From UBA2357 sp041916775 (GTDB lineage Bacteria; Pseudomonadota; Gammaproteobacteria; Burkholderiales; Rhodocyclaceae), in contig JAYRYZ010000016.1 of NCBI GenBank assembly GCA_041916775.1, forward strand, positions 1 through 64,000: a DNA stretch of 64,000 nucleotides. Direction: 5' to 3'. The notes under the pieces are model-generated. The model saw only the letters and a list, made by a program, of their open reading frames with translations, did no database searches and was not told the DNA's origin. The position numbers and the translations under genes are program-made. The stretch's first letter is position 1. Each line of letters opens with the position of its first letter. Positions 45,384 through 53,709 of this stretch are shown one piece after another.

Positions 45384-46330
45384 GCAGCCCGGACATTCTC
45401 GTGCGGGTCGCGGCGATCCGCATCCTGACCCCGCTGGTGCGCGAGTTCACACTGGTGCCCGATGGCGGCGGCGCGCTGCCGGGTTTCTCTGCCGGCAGCC
45501 ACGTCGTCGTGCATATGCAGGGCGCGGAGCGCGCCTACCGCAACGCCTATTCGCTGCTCGGCGACCCGGCCGACACCAGCACCTACCGCATCGCGGTGCG
45601 GCTGCAGGAGGACTCTCGCGGCGGCTCGCGCTTCATGCACACCAAGGTGGCGGTGGGCGATCGGCTGCGCCTGTCGCCGCCGGCCAACCTGTTCGCGCCG
45701 GATTCGCGCGCGCGCCACAGCGTGCTCATCGCGGGCGGTATCGGCATCACGCCGTTTCGCGCTTACGTCGCCGCGCTCGGGGCGGCCGGGGCGGGCTTCG
45801 AGCTGCACTATGCCTACCGCGGCGGGCTCACCGATGCCTATGCCGACGAGCTCGCCGCGCAGCTCGGCGAGCGCCTGCACCGCTACGACGCCGAGGCCGG
45901 GGTGTTCCTCGACCTGCCCGGCCTGTTGTCGCGCCAGCCACTCGGCACGCATGTGTATGTGTGTGGCCCGCAAGGCCTGATCGACGCGGTGCGCGCCTGC
46001 GCCGACAAGCTCGGCTGGCCCGCCGGGCGCGTGCATTGGGAAGCCTTCGTCGCACCGCGCCCGGGCGACCCCTTCACCGCGCGCATCGCCTCCACCGGTG
46101 CGGAGATCGCGGTGGCGCCCGACGAGAGTCTGCTCGAGGCGCTCGAGCAGGCGGGCGTGGACGTGCCCAGCCTGTGCCGTGGCGGTGTGTGCGGACAGTG
46201 CGTGACCGCGTATCGCGAGGGCGCGGTCGAGCACCGCGACCATTTCCTGTCCGACGCCGAGCGTGCCGGCGCGTTGATGCCCTGCGTCTCGCGCGGTTGC
46301 CGCGGCAGCACGCTGCTGCTCGATCTCTAG
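45380..46330 (+). CDS. dmmB: FMN/2Fe-2S reductase subunit of dimethylamine monooxygenase
   Basis: 316 residues of the phthalate-dioxygenase-reductase type: flavin-binding YRNAYSLLGDP, NAD-binding IAGGIGITPFRAYV and VYVCGPQGLIDAV, and a C-terminal plant-type 2Fe-2S domain with CRGGVCGQC and a distal Cys in LMPCVSRG. It passes electrons from NAD(P)H to the heme subunit. It overlaps dmmA by 4 bp. Confidence 0.85.
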   Translation: MSSPDILVRVAAIRILTPLVREFTLVPDGGGALPGFSAGSHVVVHMQGAERAYRNAYSLLGDPADTSTYRIAVRLQEDSRGGSRFMHTKVAVGDRLRLSPPANLFAPDSRARHSVLIAGGIGITPFRAYVAALGAAGAGFELHYAYRGGLTDAYADELAAQLGERLHRYDAEAGVFLDLPGLLSRQPLGTHVYVCGPQGLIDAVRACADKLGWPAGRVHWEAFVAPRPGDPFTARIASTGAEIAVAPDESLLEALEQAGVDVPSLCRGGVCGQCVTAYREGAVEHRDHFLSDAERAGALMPCVSRGCRGSTLLLDL

Positions 46331-46339
46331 GAGCCCCCC

Positions 46340-47374
46340 ATGCCTGTGACCCTCAAGCCCATCGAAACCTACCGCGACGACTTCAGCTTCCGCAACAGCG
46401 CGGAGGCGATCCGCCGCTTCCCCTTCCCCTTTCCCGAGGACAGCTACATGTACTCGGTGAACCTCGAGCCCGCCACGCCGCGCGAGCCGGGTTCGGTGTT
46501 CGCGCACTGGTTCGACATCGACGAGCACTACCTCTCCGAGATGGCCGAGCGCGCCCGCGTGCTGGAGCAGGATCCGCGCCGCTGCATCGTCATGCCGCAC
46601 ATGGCGACCGCGGCCTGGGATGCGCTCGAGATGCTGATGACGCATCTCGCCGCCGACTACCCCGAACACTTCTCGTTGACCCGCGACGGCAGCCAATGGA
46701 CCTGGGAGAACCGCCCGCTGCAGCTCACCCAGCGCTTCACCTTCGGCGACGCGGCGACGCTGCCGTGCGAGCCGATGGAGTTCATCACCCGCCAGGTGCA
46801 GGGCGACATCGCCCTGCTCGACCAGCGCGATGGCGACCTCTTCATGGATGCCGGCATGGTCACATCGCCGGCGGACTGGTCGCTCGCCTTCGACGCCGGG
46901 ATGAGCTTCAAGCAATGGCATGCGCCGGTGCCGATGGCGCACCAGATGGGTGTGTTCGACCGGGCGCTGAAATACCTGCTGGCGATTCCGGTGGATAGGC
47001 CGGCGCGCCGCCTCAACTGGACGATGACGATCAACCCGCGCCTCGACACCTCGCCCGAGACCTACCACGAGTGGGGGCACGAGCGCGGTCTGGTCACGCC
47101 CGAGAACGTCGCGAAGATGGTGCATCTGCGCGTGGAGCTGCAGCTCATGCCGCGCCTGCCGCGCAGCAACGCGCTGCTGTTCAGCATCCGCACCTATCTG
47201 ATCAGCCTCGAGGAGCTCGTCACCAACCCGGCCTGGGCGTGCCGCCTGCACCGCGTGCTGCGCGACCTGCCGGACGCGATCGCCGACTACAAGGGCCTGA
47301 CCCGCTACCGCAAGACGGTGGTCGACTGGCTCGCCCAGTTCGACCCCGAGGCGGCGTCGGCGACCGCCGTCTGA
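46340..47374 (+). CDS. dmmD: Heme-dependent oxidative N-demethylase catalytic subunit (DUF3445)
   Basis: 344 residues of the HODM alpha/DUF3445 family, a heme-binding PAS-fold enzyme. Family segments are RRFPFPFPEDSYMYSVNLEP, WTWENRPLQLTQRFTFGD and RLNWTMTINPRLDTSPETYH (in part), and the C-terminal LTRYRKTVVDWLAQF. In P. mendocina it oxidises dimethylamine to methylamine and formaldehyde. It lies between the reductase and the folate-binding subunit. The symbols D and C follow the marine-bacterial nomenclature as I recall it. Confidence 0.85.
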   Translation: MPVTLKPIETYRDDFSFRNSAEAIRRFPFPFPEDSYMYSVNLEPATPREPGSVFAHWFDIDEHYLSEMAERARVLEQDPRRCIVMPHMATAAWDALEMLMTHLAADYPEHFSLTRDGSQWTWENRPLQLTQRFTFGDAATLPCEPMEFITRQVQGDIALLDQRDGDLFMDAGMVTSPADWSLAFDAGMSFKQWHAPVPMAHQMGVFDRALKYLLAIPVDRPARRLNWTMTINPRLDTSPETYHEWGHERGLVTPENVAKMVHLRVELQLMPRLPRSNALLFSIRTYLISLEELVTNPAWACRLHRVLRDLPDAIADYKGLTRYRKTVVDWLAQFDPEAASATAV

Positions 47375-47453
47375 GGCGCGCTGCCCCGCCTCGCCACGCA
47401 CTCGCCGACAACACACACAACGACTCACTCCCAACCCCACAGGAGACTCACAC

Positions 47454-48584
47454 ATGGCCAATTCCTGGCGCATTTCCGCGCTCGCCTCGCGTCATCGCGC
47501 GCTCGGTTCCGCCCTCGAGGACTGGAGCGGCATGGGCACCGCCTGGACCTATTCCGGCGATCTCGCCGACGAACATGAAGCCATCCGCACCCGCGCCGGG
47601 CTCATGGACGTTTCCGGGCTGAAGAAGGTGCATTACGTCGGCCCGCATGCCGAATCGCTGCTGGAATACGCCACCAGCCGCGATGTCTCGAAGATCTACC
47701 CGGGCAAGTCGGCCTACGCCACCATGCTCAACGAGGCCGGCAAGTTCATCGACGATTGCATCATCTACCGCACCGGCCCCAACGCCTTCATGGTGGTGCA
47801 CGGCTCCGGTGCCGGCCACGAGGTGCTCACCCGCTCGGCGCTCGGGCGCAACGTCGCAGTGCTGTTCGACGACGATCTGCACGACCTGTCGCTGCAGGGC
47901 CCGAAGGCGGTGGATTTCCTCGCCGAGCACGTGCCCGGCATCCGCGATCTGCCTTACTTTCACCACATGCAGACGCGCCTCTTCGGCTGCCCGGTGATGA
48001 TCTCGCGCACCGGCTACACCGGCGAACGCGGCTACGAGATCTTCTGCAAGGCGGCGGATGCGCCCACCGTGTGGGACACCATCCTGGAAAAGGGTGCGGG
48101 CTTCGGCATCATCCCCTGCGCCTTCACCGCGCTCGACTGGTTGCGGGTGGAGAGCTATCTGCTCTTCTATCCGTACGACAACTCCGAGTTCTTCCCCTTC
48201 GCCGACGAAGCGGCCGGCGACACCCTGTGGGAGCTGGGCTTGGACTTCACCGTGTCGCCCACCAAGGGCGACTTCCGCGGCGGCTACGAGCATCGCCGCC
48301 TCAAGGGCAAGGAGCGCTTCAGGATCTTCGGTGTGTTGCTGGAGGGCACGCAGGCTGCCGCCGCCGGCGACACCTTGTGGTCGGACGGCAAGCAGGTGGG
48401 CGTGATCACCTGCGCGATGTTCTCGCGCCTCACCGGCAAGTCGATGGCGATCGCGCGCATGGATGTGCCCTGCGCGCAGCAGGGCTTCCCGCTCGAAGTG
48501 CGCGGCAGTCTGGCGGCGAAGGCGATCGCCCACACCATGCCCTTCGACGATCCCGACAAGAAGAAGCGCACCGCCAAGGGTTGA
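47454..48584 (+). CDS. dmmC: GcvT-like tetrahydrofolate-binding subunit of N-demethylase
   Basis: 376 residues of the aminomethyltransferase/GcvT family: HEAIRTRAGLMDVSGLKKVH, YATMLNEAGKFIDDCIIYRTG, SRTGYTGERGYEIFC and ALDWLRVESYLLFYPYD. In HODM-type complexes this subunit captures formaldehyde on tetrahydrofolate. It starts 79 bp after dmmD. A hairpin follows the stop. Confidence 0.82.
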   Translation: MANSWRISALASRHRALGSALEDWSGMGTAWTYSGDLADEHEAIRTRAGLMDVSGLKKVHYVGPHAESLLEYATSRDVSKIYPGKSAYATMLNEAGKFIDDCIIYRTGPNAFMVVHGSGAGHEVLTRSALGRNVAVLFDDDLHDLSLQGPKAVDFLAEHVPGIRDLPYFHHMQTRLFGCPVMISRTGYTGERGYEIFCKAADAPTVWDTILEKGAGFGIIPCAFTALDWLRVESYLLFYPYDNSEFFPFADEAAGDTLWELGLDFTVSPTKGDFRGGYEHRRLKGKERFRIFGVLLEGTQAAAAGDTLWSDGKQVGVITCAMFSRLTGKSMAIARMDVPCAQQGFPLEVRGSLAAKAIAHTMPFDDPDKKKRTAKG

Positions 48585-48595
48585 TGCTCCGGCAT

Positions 48596-48626
48596 GGCGA
48601 CGGCGGGCGGGACGGCCGCCGTCGCC
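48596..48626 (+). terminator. Strong hairpin after the N-demethylase operon
   Basis: An 11-bp perfect stem (GGCGACGGCGG / CCGCCGTCGCC) encloses a 9-base loop, starting 12 bp after the dmmC stop. There is no U-run. It may terminate or attenuate transcription into the SMR gene. The loop contains ACGG, but only one such hairpin occurs, so a guanidine-II riboswitch is not supported. Confidence 0.45.
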
Positions 48627-48692
48627 ATCGGCGCGCGCTCCCGTCGCCATCCTTTCGTCATCGCTTCGCAAACGCTACTCGAGGAGTCGCCC

Positions 48693-49037
48693 ATGTTCTC
48701 TGGCACCAGCGGTGGCTGGCTGCTCCTGTTCCTCGCCGGGCTGGCGGAGGTGTGCTACGCCGCGGTGATCCCCCGCACCGAGGGTTTCACCCGGCTGTGG
48801 CCCACGCTTTACTGCGGCACCTTCATCGTGCTCAGCCTCTACCTGCTAGCGCTCGCGACGCGCACCCTGCCGGTGGGCACGGCCTATGCGGTGTGGGTCG
48901 GCATCGGCGCGGTCGGCACCGCGATCTACGGCATCGTCTATCTCGGCGAGCCCGCCAACGTCGGGCGCGTGGTGTGCCTGGGGCTGATCGTCGCGGGGGT
49001 TGCGGGGCTCAAGCTGTTCTCGCCTGCGGCGGGGTGA
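48693..49037 (+). CDS. SMR-family small multidrug/guanidinium-type exporter
   Basis: 114 residues with four membrane helices and the SMR hallmarks AGLAEVCYA (essential Glu19), FTRLWPT and TLPVGTAYAVWVGIGAVGTA, closest to SugE/Gdx. Gdx proteins export guanidinium; others export quaternary amines. GAGGAG is 6 bases before the ATG. It may remove amines handled by the upstream operon, or guanidine. Both are inferences. Confidence 0.82.
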   Translation: MFSGTSGGWLLLFLAGLAEVCYAAVIPRTEGFTRLWPTLYCGTFIVLSLYLLALATRTLPVGTAYAVWVGIGAVGTAIYGIVYLGEPANVGRVVCLGLIVAGVAGLKLFSPAAG

Positions 49038-49080
49038 TCGGGGCCATGCCTGCGGATCACGGGTTCCAAACGCTCTAGAA

Positions 49081-49098
49081 ATTGGACCAAAGGCCAAT
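49081..49098 (+). promoter_or_regulatory. Shared 18-bp operator, copy 1 (patatin gene)
   Basis: ATTGGACCAAAGGCCAAT, a near-palindrome about 90 bp before the patatin start. Core GGACCAA is identical in all four copies. A -10-like GTTAGC occurs 20 bp downstream but is poor. See copies at 52287, 55646 and 61875. Confidence 0.6.
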
Positions 49099-49187
49099 GG
49101 TCGTATCGTAGCCCCCTTGTTAGCCTGATACGGACGCCAGCCGATTGGTTAAGCGCGCAGTCCGGCGGGCCGGGAGGGGGAGAACAC

Positions 49188-51434
49188 ATGGGATTCTTGC
49201 ATCGGCAGCTCGTCAGGCTTGGCCTGGTTTGCGCAGTCATCCAGGTTGCCGCGTTCGGAATGCGGCCGGTTTTGGCGGCCACAGCGGATGTCGAAGCGGG
49301 GACCCCGCCGCGGCCGAAGATCTGCCTGGTGCTCTCGGGGGGCGGCGCGCGCGGCGCGGCGCACGTCGGTGTGCTCAAGGTGCTCGAGGAGTACCGTGTT
49401 CCCATCGACTGCATTGCGGGCACCAGTATGGGCTCGCTGGTGGGAGCCGCCTACGCGAGCGGGATGTCGATCGATGAGATGGAGGAGACCATGCAGGGTA
49501 TCTCCTCCGAACTGCTCTTCAAGGAGAAGCCGCCGCGCGAGGAGCGCGCAATGCGCCGCAAGCAGGACGACTACGCGTTCTATATCGGGCCTGAAATGGG
49601 CGTGAAGGACGGCTCCCTGTCCTTCGGCAAGGGGGTGGTCACCGGCGTGCAGCTCGAGTCGGTGCTGCGTCGCCTGTCGAAGGCCAAGGGTTATCACGAC
49701 TTCGACACCCTCCCGATTCCTTTCCGCGCCGTCGCTACCGATCTGGTGACAGGCAAGGCGGTGGTTTTCCGGGACGGCGAGTTGGCCAACGTGATGCGCG
49801 CCAGCATGTCGGTGCCCGGCGCAGTCGCGCCCGCGGAGTTCGGCGGGATGATTCTCGTCGATGGCATGCTGACCGGGAACCTGCCGGTCGAGGTCGCCCA
49901 AGCCATGGGGGCGGACATCGTGATTGCGGTGAACGTCGGCACGCCCTTGTTGAAGAAGGAAGAACTGGGCGGCATTCTCGGCGTCACCGGGCAGATGCTC
50001 AGCATCCTGACCGAACAGAACGTGCAGACTTCGCTGTCGCACATGAAGCCGGGCGATGTTCTGATCACCCCTGAGCTGGGGGATTACTCGACGGGCGACT
50101 TCGATCACCTGCCGCAGATCGCGCCGCTCGGCGAGGCGGCGGCGCGTCATGTTGCCGCACGCCTGGCCGAGCTGTCGGTCACGCCGATCGAGTACGCTGC
50201 GCTTCGGCAGCGGCAGACCGCACTCGTCGTACCCAACCTGGAGCCGGTCGACGAAATCCGCTTCGTCGGCCTGCAGCGAGTGAATCCGCGTAGTGCAGAG
50301 GTTGTGATGGAGACCCGAGCGAAGCAGCTGATCGAGCAGGGCGTACTCGATCAGGACATGCGCCGGCTCTATGGTACGGACGACTTCGAGCATGTGAACT
50401 ACCGTTTTCTGGAGGAGCCGGGGCGCCGTGTCCTGGCTGTCGAAGCGGTCGAGAAGAGTTGGGGGCCTGATTACGTGCGCTTCGGGCTCGGTCTGTCCAG
50501 CGACTTCAGCAGCGACGCATATTTCAACCTCCTCGCCAGCTATCGCAGAACCTGGTTGAATGCCCTCGGCGGCGAATGGCGCACGGATCTGCAGATCGGG
50601 CGCACGGGTAGCATCCGCACCGAGTTCCATCAGCCGCTCGACGAACGCGGATATCTGTTCGTCGCCCCGAACATCGAGCTGAACCGTACTGCGACGACGC
50701 TGTACCAGGGCGATCAGCGGCTTGCACGCTACGAATCGACGGCGCTGCAGGCCGGCCTGGATGTCGGCACCCACATGTCGCGCTACGGTGAGTTTCGGCT
50801 CGGGGTTCTCGCAGGCGTGCTCGATCCCGAGCTCGATACCGGGCCCGCTGTGCTCGCGCCCGAGGCGTCGTCCTTGAGCCTCGGCGCGGTCCGCGCCAGG
50901 TTGGTGCTCGACCAGCTGGACAGCGTCCATTTCCCGCGCTCGGGTTGGCGGGGCAACGCGACCGTGTATGCGTCGACGGATGCTCTTGGTGCCGATCGGT
51001 CTTATACCCGCTGGGATACCGAGTGGAACGCGGTTACATCCTTCGACGACCACACCTTCAATCTGGCACTCAAGGCCGGTGGCAGCACGGGTTCGGGTGA
51101 TCTGCCCTATTACGACATGTTCCAATGGGGGGGCTTCCTGAAGCAGTCCGGCTACTCGACAGGACAACTGCTGGGGGAGAAGCTGCGCTTCGCGCGTCTG
51201 ATGTACTACCACAGGATTCTGCGCGGGTCCTTGCTGGAGGGTACGTATGGTGGGATCTCCCTGGAGGTTGGCAAGGTCGGCAATCCCGTCGTCGCGGGCA
51301 GCCCGACTGGCGTCCTGAAGTCGGCCAGCATCTTTGTTGCGGCGGACAGCCCACTGGGTGCAACCTATCTGGGATACGGCCGCGCCGAAGACGGGAACAG
51401 CAGCCTCTATTTCTATCTGGGGCGGCCATTCTGA
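49188..51434 (+). CDS. Patatin-like phospholipase fused to POTRA and outer-membrane barrel (type Vd secretion, PlpD-like)
   Basis: 748 residues. A signal peptide region (about 1-30) is followed by a patatin domain (about 43-330): oxyanion SGGGARG, nucleophile Ser80 in GTSMGS and Asp225 in VDGM. A POTRA-like segment (about 340-420, VDEIRFVGLQRVN) leads to a beta-barrel (about 440-748, alternating aromatic strands, ending YFYLGRPF). This is the PlpD-type self-translocating lipolytic autotransporter plan. GGGAG lies upstream of the ATG. It carries operator copy 1. Confidence 0.87.
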   Translation: MGFLHRQLVRLGLVCAVIQVAAFGMRPVLAATADVEAGTPPRPKICLVLSGGGARGAAHVGVLKVLEEYRVPIDCIAGTSMGSLVGAAYASGMSIDEMEETMQGISSELLFKEKPPREERAMRRKQDDYAFYIGPEMGVKDGSLSFGKGVVTGVQLESVLRRLSKAKGYHDFDTLPIPFRAVATDLVTGKAVVFRDGELANVMRASMSVPGAVAPAEFGGMILVDGMLTGNLPVEVAQAMGADIVIAVNVGTPLLKKEELGGILGVTGQMLSILTEQNVQTSLSHMKPGDVLITPELGDYSTGDFDHLPQIAPLGEAAARHVAARLAELSVTPIEYAALRQRQTALVVPNLEPVDEIRFVGLQRVNPRSAEVVMETRAKQLIEQGVLDQDMRRLYGTDDFEHVNYRFLEEPGRRVLAVEAVEKSWGPDYVRFGLGLSSDFSSDAYFNLLASYRRTWLNALGGEWRTDLQIGRTGSIRTEFHQPLDERGYLFVAPNIELNRTATTLYQGDQRLARYESTALQAGLDVGTHMSRYGEFRLGVLAGVLDPELDTGPAVLAPEASSLSLGAVRARLVLDQLDSVHFPRSGWRGNATVYASTDALGADRSYTRWDTEWNAVTSFDDHTFNLALKAGGSTGSGDLPYYDMFQWGGFLKQSGYSTGQLLGEKLRFARLMYYHRILRGSLLEGTYGGISLEVGKVGNPVVAGSPTGVLKSASIFVAADSPLGATYLGYGRAEDGNSSLYFYLGRPF

Positions 51435-51543
51435 GCATGTTGTGCCCCTGCACGGAACGGCACGTGGCGTGGTGTCGTGGCGACCGCTTGGGCGCACTTG
51501 AACTTGCTGCGTATCGTCACGTGGACCTTGAGGAGCACTGAGC

Positions 51544-52191
51544 ATGGATGAGCAGACTCCGACCGTTTTCATCATCGATGACGACGAAGGCATCCGGGTC
51601 GGGATGTCCAGGTTGCTGAGCGCTGCAGGCTGGAAGGTCGAAGCCTACGGCGGCGCAGAGGCATTTCTCGGGCGCGACCCTTACTTGGGTGCAGGCTGTG
51701 TGCTGCTTGACGTTCACATGCCGGGTCTGAACGGCATGCAGCTCCACGAGGAGCTGCTTGCGCGCGGCATCGGGTTGCCGGTGGTGTTCCTGACAGGATT
51801 GGGTGATGTACCGACCAGTGTCCGTGCCATGAAGCGCGGTGCGGTCGATTTCCTGACCAAGCCGATCGAAAGCGCCGAACTGTTTGCTGCGCTCGAGCAG
51901 GCCTTGCAAAGGCACACCGCGCAAATGGAGCAGTCGCATGAAGCGCAGTTGGCAGCGACTCGCCTCGACCGCCTATCCGCCAGGGAGCGGGAGGTGCTGG
52001 AGTTGGTGGCGGGGGGGCGGCTCAACAAGCAGATCGCTGCCGAGTTGGGGATCGCGGAAAAGACCGTCAAGGTTCACCGTGGCAGGGTGATGGAGAAGAT
52101 GGAGGTGCGCTCCGTCGCGGCGCTCGTGCGCCTCCTGGAGCGGAGCGGGCACACGCCGACCGGTACCACCGGCGGAGGCTCGCGGGCCTGA
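51544..52191 (+). CDS. FixJ/TodT/StyR-type LuxR-family response regulator
   Basis: 215 residues: receiver with Asp56 (VLLDVHMP) and Lys-Pro (FLTKPI), the FixJ-type loop LTGLGDVPTSVRAMKRGAVD, and a LuxR-type helix-turn-helix (about 140-200, LSAREREVLELVAGG and KTVKVHRGRVMEKM). Family members bind near-palindromes such as the StyR/TodT boxes, whose ACC-N2-GGT centre resembles the operators in this cluster. It is predicted to control the neighbouring promoters. The sensor kinase is at 53710. Confidence 0.85.
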   Translation: MDEQTPTVFIIDDDEGIRVGMSRLLSAAGWKVEAYGGAEAFLGRDPYLGAGCVLLDVHMPGLNGMQLHEELLARGIGLPVVFLTGLGDVPTSVRAMKRGAVDFLTKPIESAELFAALEQALQRHTAQMEQSHEAQLAATRLDRLSAREREVLELVAGGRLNKQIAAELGIAEKTVKVHRGRVMEKMEVRSVAALVRLLERSGHTPTGTTGGGSRA

Positions 52192-52286
52192 CCGGGGCTG
52201 CCCGGCCGGATCGACGCTGCTTTGCTTCAACGCGCGGCCAGCGCGGCGGCCTTGCGCATGGCGAGTGTCCGCGTCCGCAGGGTGCT

Positions 52287-52304
52287 ATGGGACCAAAGCC
52301 CAAT
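52287..52304 (+). promoter_or_regulatory. Shared 18-bp operator, copy 2 (MipA gene)
   Basis: ATGGGACCAAAGCCCAAT, 60 bp before the MipA-like start. A -10-like CAATAC begins exactly 20 bp downstream at 52325, placing the operator centre near -41.5. Confidence 0.65.
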
Positions 52305-52363
52305 TTCGCTGAAGTGCGCCCGCTCAATACCATCCGTGCACCCATTTCAAGCGGAGTATCGTG

Positions 52364-53197
52364 ATGCGCCTTCCGACCAGCTTTACCCATGGACTTGCCG
52401 CGCTCCTGCCACTGGCACTTGGGCTCGGCGTCAGCACGAGCGCCATGGCTCAAGGTTTTCTGGAGCTCGAGCAGACCCCGACCTTCATCGGTCTCGGGGT
52501 CGGCACCGTTCCGGACTACAAGGGTTCGGATGACACCATTGCAGGCGCTGCGCCATACGCCCGCCACACGTTTGCCGGGCAGCGCTACGTGCAGCTCTTT
52601 GCCAACGAGCTCACCGTGAATGTGCTCGACAGCGCCCGGTACCGCTTCGGTCCGGTCGTGAACTACCACTTCGGCCGGGACGGCGATGTGGACGACAGCG
52701 TGGTCAAGCACATGGAGGAGATCTCCGGCACCGTCGAGCTCGGGCTGTTTGGTGACATCGCCTGGATCGACGCGTCGAACCCCCGCAACCGGCTCGTCAT
52801 CGGCGGCATGCTCCTGCAGGATGCGGGCGGCGAGAGCGACGGACTGCGCGCGCGGCTGTCGGTGCGCTACTGGCAGCAGGTGCGTCAGGCGGTCGACGTG
52901 CACCTGGGCGCCGGCCTGATCTATGCCGACGAGAAGTACAACGACCACTACTTCGGCGTCGACGCCGCGAATGTCGGAACCTCCGCCCTGCCGATGTTCG
53001 AGGCGGACGGGGGAGCCAACGAGTACTTCGTCAATCTGGGTGCGGCTTTCTATCTCAGCAGGCAGTGGGTGGTGGGCGCGGGCGTCCGCTACGGCCACAT
53101 TGCCGGCGACGCGGCGGACAGCCCGGTCGTCAGCCAGCGCGGCAGTGACAGCCAGGTGACCGCAGGTATCGGCTTGGCCTACATCCTGTGGCCATAG
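52364..53197 (+). CDS. MipA/OmpV-family outer-membrane protein
   Basis: 277 residues with a signal peptide (LLPLALGLGVSTSAMAQG) and a beta-barrel: PTFIGLGVGTVPDYKGSDD, FGPVVNYHFGRDGDVDD and a terminal strand TAGIGLAYILWP. MipA/OmpV proteins are outer-membrane scaffolds or porins. A GTG directly before the ATG at 52364 is an alternative start. GGAG lies 8 bases upstream. Operator copy 2 lies at the promoter. Confidence 0.8.
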   Translation: MRLPTSFTHGLAALLPLALGLGVSTSAMAQGFLELEQTPTFIGLGVGTVPDYKGSDDTIAGAAPYARHTFAGQRYVQLFANELTVNVLDSARYRFGPVVNYHFGRDGDVDDSVVKHMEEISGTVELGLFGDIAWIDASNPRNRLVIGGMLLQDAGGESDGLRARLSVRYWQQVRQAVDVHLGAGLIYADEKYNDHYFGVDAANVGTSALPMFEADGGANEYFVNLGAAFYLSRQWVVGAGVRYGHIAGDAADSPVVSQRGSDSQVTAGIGLAYILWP

Positions 53198-53265
53198 ACG
53201 TACGGTCCGGATTGGTCGTGCGCGGCGGCATCCATCCGTGCGGCAACCTGATCGGGAGGTAGAGC

Positions 53266-53655
53266 GTGCATAACGCTGCAGAAGGATTGACCATATTCAT
53301 CGTCGATGACGACAACCTGGTCCGGAATGGCCTGGCGCGCTTGATGCGGTCTGCGGGACATTCGCCCGTCATGATCGGGACGATCGAGACCTTGATGACG
53401 CAGCTGCAGGAGATCGTTCCGGACTGTGTGGTTCTCGACATCACTCCGCCAGCGCTGGGTGGGGCGCGCGTCCAGTCGCACCTGCGCGCGTTGGGCGAAA
53501 GGGTCCCGGTGATTGCCGTATCCGCGATGGACGATGAAGAAACCGTTCGTGTTGCGCGCGATCTGGGGGTAGGCTTGTTGCTGCACAAACCCATCGATGG
53601 AATGGCGTTGCTCGATGCAATCAGGTGGATCACCGGAGGAGCAGGCATTCGGTGA
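53266..53655 (+). CDS. Orphan single-domain response regulator
   Basis: 129 residues of receiver only: IVDDD, phospho-acceptor Asp58 in VVLDIT, Ser in AVSAMDD and Lys in LLHKPID. It begins with GTG after GGGAGG. It is placed directly before the PAS kinase gene, so kinase and receiver are likely co-transcribed. A phosphate sink or a phosphorelay to the FixJ-type regulator is possible. Confidence 0.75.
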   Translation: MHNAAEGLTIFIVDDDNLVRNGLARLMRSAGHSPVMIGTIETLMTQLQEIVPDCVVLDITPPALGGARVQSHLRALGERVPVIAVSAMDDEETVRVARDLGVGLLLHKPIDGMALLDAIRWITGGAGIR

Positions 53656-53709
53656 CGCGTGCAGTTACCGGCAAGGCCTGTGCCGACTGTTGGAGGTCCA
53701 TTCGCGTCC

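Noticed and set aside
48596..48626. Possible guanidine-II (mini-ykkC) riboswitch before the SMR exporter
   Set aside because: The loop contains ACGG, but guanidine-II needs two such hairpins; only one is present and it is better explained as a terminator-like stem.
51521..51536. GTGGACCTTGAGGAGC as a fifth operator copy before the FixJ-type regulator
   Set aside because: Only one half matches, and it overlaps the ribosome-binding site of that gene.
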